NCBI GenBank assembly: GCA_937874315.1
Contig: CALNAE010000279.1
Span: 1-5,902 of the forward strand
Direction of reading: 5' to 3'
Origin: an uncultured Bifidobacterium sp.
Lineage (GTDB): Bacteria > Actinomycetota > Actinomycetes > Actinomycetales > Bifidobacteriaceae
DNA length: 5,902 nt
Shown here: piece by piece, positions 4,535-5,902 of the stretch
Layout of the letters: every line of letters begins with the position of its first letter
Numbering within the stretch: the stretch's first letter is position 1
Translations under genes and position numbers: made by a program
The notes under the pieces: model-generated
Databases searched by the model: none
What the model saw: the letters and a program-made list of their open reading frames with translations, nothing else
Told to the model about the DNA's origin: nothing

Positions 4535-5410
4535 ATGCGCAGACCTGATGCGCGGCCCGGTGACGGCGAATTCGACGCCTCGCAACAGGCGCGCGATAGC
4601 GAGACCGTCGCGCTCACCGGTGACCAGAACAGCAAGGATTCGCATATCGTATCCGTCGCCGATTTCGGGGTTGATCCGCGGCCGTATTCGGGTCCGGTGA
4701 CATCTGTGGAGCGCACCGGACCGGCTCACCGCAAACCATCGCGACCGGACGGCGAATCCGATGAATGGCGCGACACGCTTATCTGGTTCGGCATTCCCGT
4801 CGTCATCATGCTCATCCTGCGTTTCCTGGTTTTCGGCTTCTATTCCATCCCTTCGGGCTCGATGATGGACACCATTGAGATAGGCGACCACGTCGTCACC
4901 ACCCAACTGACCACGAGATTCACGTCGTTGACCCGCGGAGACATCATCGTATTTAGGGACCCTGCCCACTGGCTGGCCAATGAAGGCGATGCATCCGGTC
5001 AAGGCGACCTCATCAAACGACTGATTGGCCTGCCCGGCGACGTCGTCGAATGCAAGGGCAATGGCCAACCGGTCACCATCAACGGCGTCGCCATCAACGA
5101 GACGTCGTATATCAGGCCGGGAGTGTCGCCGAGCAACTTCGCCTTCAAGGTGACGGTGAGCGCCGGACATGTATTCGTCTTGGGCGATAACCGGGCCAAT
5201 TCGGCGGATTCCCGATACCATCAGGATGACGGCGATCAGGGGCTGGTGCCCATCAGCGATATCAGAGGCATCGGCTTGGTGACCTATTGGCCGCTCAACC
5301 GCATCGGCAGACTCGACAACCACGCCGACGTGTTCCGCAATGTCCCGGACCGCAGCGCGACCGCCCAGAGCGCCGCCGCCCCACGCCGGTCTGCCGCGAC
5401 GCTGGGGTGA
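4535..5410 (+). CDS. lepB: Signal peptidase I
   Basis: This membrane serine protease removes signal peptides from proteins exported by Sec or Tat, on the outer face of the cytoplasmic membrane. The 291 residues start with a polar, probably disordered cytoplasmic segment of about 80 residues. A single transmembrane helix follows (about 83-102). Next come the catalytic box SIPSGSMMDTIEIGD with nucleophile Ser109, the strand GDIIVFRDP (135-143), the general base Lys161 in IKRLIGLPGD, and the family box GDNRANSADSR (217-227). Asp replaces the Pro usually found after SGSMM. The Ala/Ser/Arg-rich tail after about residue 272 is not conserved in the family, and no second membrane helix is present. 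The gene is 4 bp from rnhB, so the two form an operon. Confidence 0.96.
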   Translation: MRRPDARPGDGEFDASQQARDSETVALTGDQNSKDSHIVSVADFGVDPRPYSGPVTSVERTGPAHRKPSRPDGESDEWRDTLIWFGIPVVIMLILRFLVFGFYSIPSGSMMDTIEIGDHVVTTQLTTRFTSLTRGDIIVFRDPAHWLANEGDASGQGDLIKRLIGLPGDVVECKGNGQPVTINGVAINETSYIRPGVSPSNFAFKVTVSAGHVFVLGDNRANSADSRYHQDDGDQGLVPISDIRGIGLVTYWPLNRIGRLDNHADVFRNVPDRSATAQSAAAPRRSAATLG

Positions 5411-5414
5411 TGTC

Positions 5415-5902
5415 ATGACCACGGACACGCATGATTCCTCCCATATGACTGCAAAATCACGTGATTCCGATGCCCGATCCCGCCTTCAAGAACCGGGGCC
5501 TCGGAACGCCGATTCAAACGGTTCCCGTCCGCGTTCCCGCGGTCCCCGGCCCAAGCATCCGCAACCGACTCTGAACCTCGAACGCGCCCTCGCCGATCAG
5601 GGATACGATCTCATCGTCGGCTTCGACGAGGTCGGTCGTGGCGCGCTCGCCGGCCCGGTGATGGTCGGCGCCGCGGCCATCGACGCCCTCACCATGCCCA
5701 CACGCGACGTGCCCGCCGGCGTGGCCGATTCCAAACTGCTTACTCCCCGCCAACGCGAGTCCATCCTCGACGAGCTTCGCGTCTGGTGCATGGCCTATGC
5801 GGTCGGACAGGCCACGAACAAGGAGATCGACGAGTGGGGCATCAGCCACGCGCTCGGCATCGCCGCCCTGCGGGCGCTGAAACAGATCGAAATCCATCTT
5901 GG
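5415..5902 (+). CDS. rnhB: Ribonuclease HII, 3' end outside window
   Basis: RNase HII cuts the RNA strand of RNA-DNA hybrids and removes single ribonucleotides from DNA, in the cytoplasm. The 162 codons seen include the metal-binding motif FDEVGRGALAGPV (residues 70-82, catalytic Asp71 and Glu72) and the next conserved acid in VADSKLLTPRQR (Asp105). The last catalytic Asp would lie beyond the window. An Arg/Ser/Pro-rich extension of about 60 residues precedes the catalytic domain, longer than in many RNase HII proteins. I chose the ATG at 5415 because GGGGTGA (5404-5410) lies at ribosome-site distance and overlaps the lepB stop; the in-frame ATG at 5445 has no such site. The 4-bp gap to lepB suggests translational coupling. 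Confidence 0.95.
   Translation, partial: MTTDTHDSSHMTAKSRDSDARSRLQEPGPRNADSNGSRPRSRGPRPKHPQPTLNLERALADQGYDLIVGFDEVGRGALAGPVMVGAAAIDALTMPTRDVPAGVADSKLLTPRQRESILDELRVWCMAYAVGQATNKEIDEWGISHALGIAALRALKQIEIHL

Noticed and set aside
4184..5428. Minus-strand open frame of 414 codons opposite lepB
   Set aside because: It covers the whole of lepB in antisense, has no recognisable domain, and is what strong third-position GC bias produces opposite a real gene.

Overview
The window looks like a chromosomal segment of a moderately high-GC actinobacterium, most probably Bifidobacterium or a close relative. This rests on the predicted L19 sequence, which resembles bifidobacterial L19 as I remember it, on the rplS-lepB-rnhB order, and on strong GC preference at third codon positions. 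The genus call is from memory, not from a search.

Left part, minus strand (positions 1 to 2900): two genes of an ABC importer of the nitrate/sulfonate/taurine (NitT/TauT) type. Transcription runs leftward. A 586-residue permease containing two complete inner-membrane transport domains in one chain comes first. About 100 bp later follows an ATPase whose 3' end lies outside the window. The ATPase carries a Thr/Ala/Ser-rich tail after its nucleotide-binding domain, which fits the family with an extra C-terminal AAA-associated domain. No substrate-binding protein is visible, so the substrate cannot be named.

Middle (2901 to 3740): an 840-bp divergent intergenic region, the most interesting part of the window. 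On the minus strand it holds a promoter candidate with a perfect TTGACA, two inverted repeats just downstream of it, a 29-codon ORF with a nine-base perfect Shine-Dalgarno match, a 16-bp perfect palindrome, and stems that could sequester or release the permease ribosome binding site. Together these resemble a leader-peptide/attenuation region, but this is inference from sequence. On the plus strand it forms a long, partly structured leader for rplS.

Right part, plus strand (3741 to 5902): rplS (ribosomal protein L19), closed by a strong intrinsic terminator; a 428-bp gap with a perfect tandem 12-bp repeat; then lepB (signal peptidase I) and rnhB (ribonuclease HII, cut by the window end). The last two genes are 4 bp apart and must be one operon. 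The right half is ordinary housekeeping content. No mobile element, CRISPR array, tRNA or rRNA was found.
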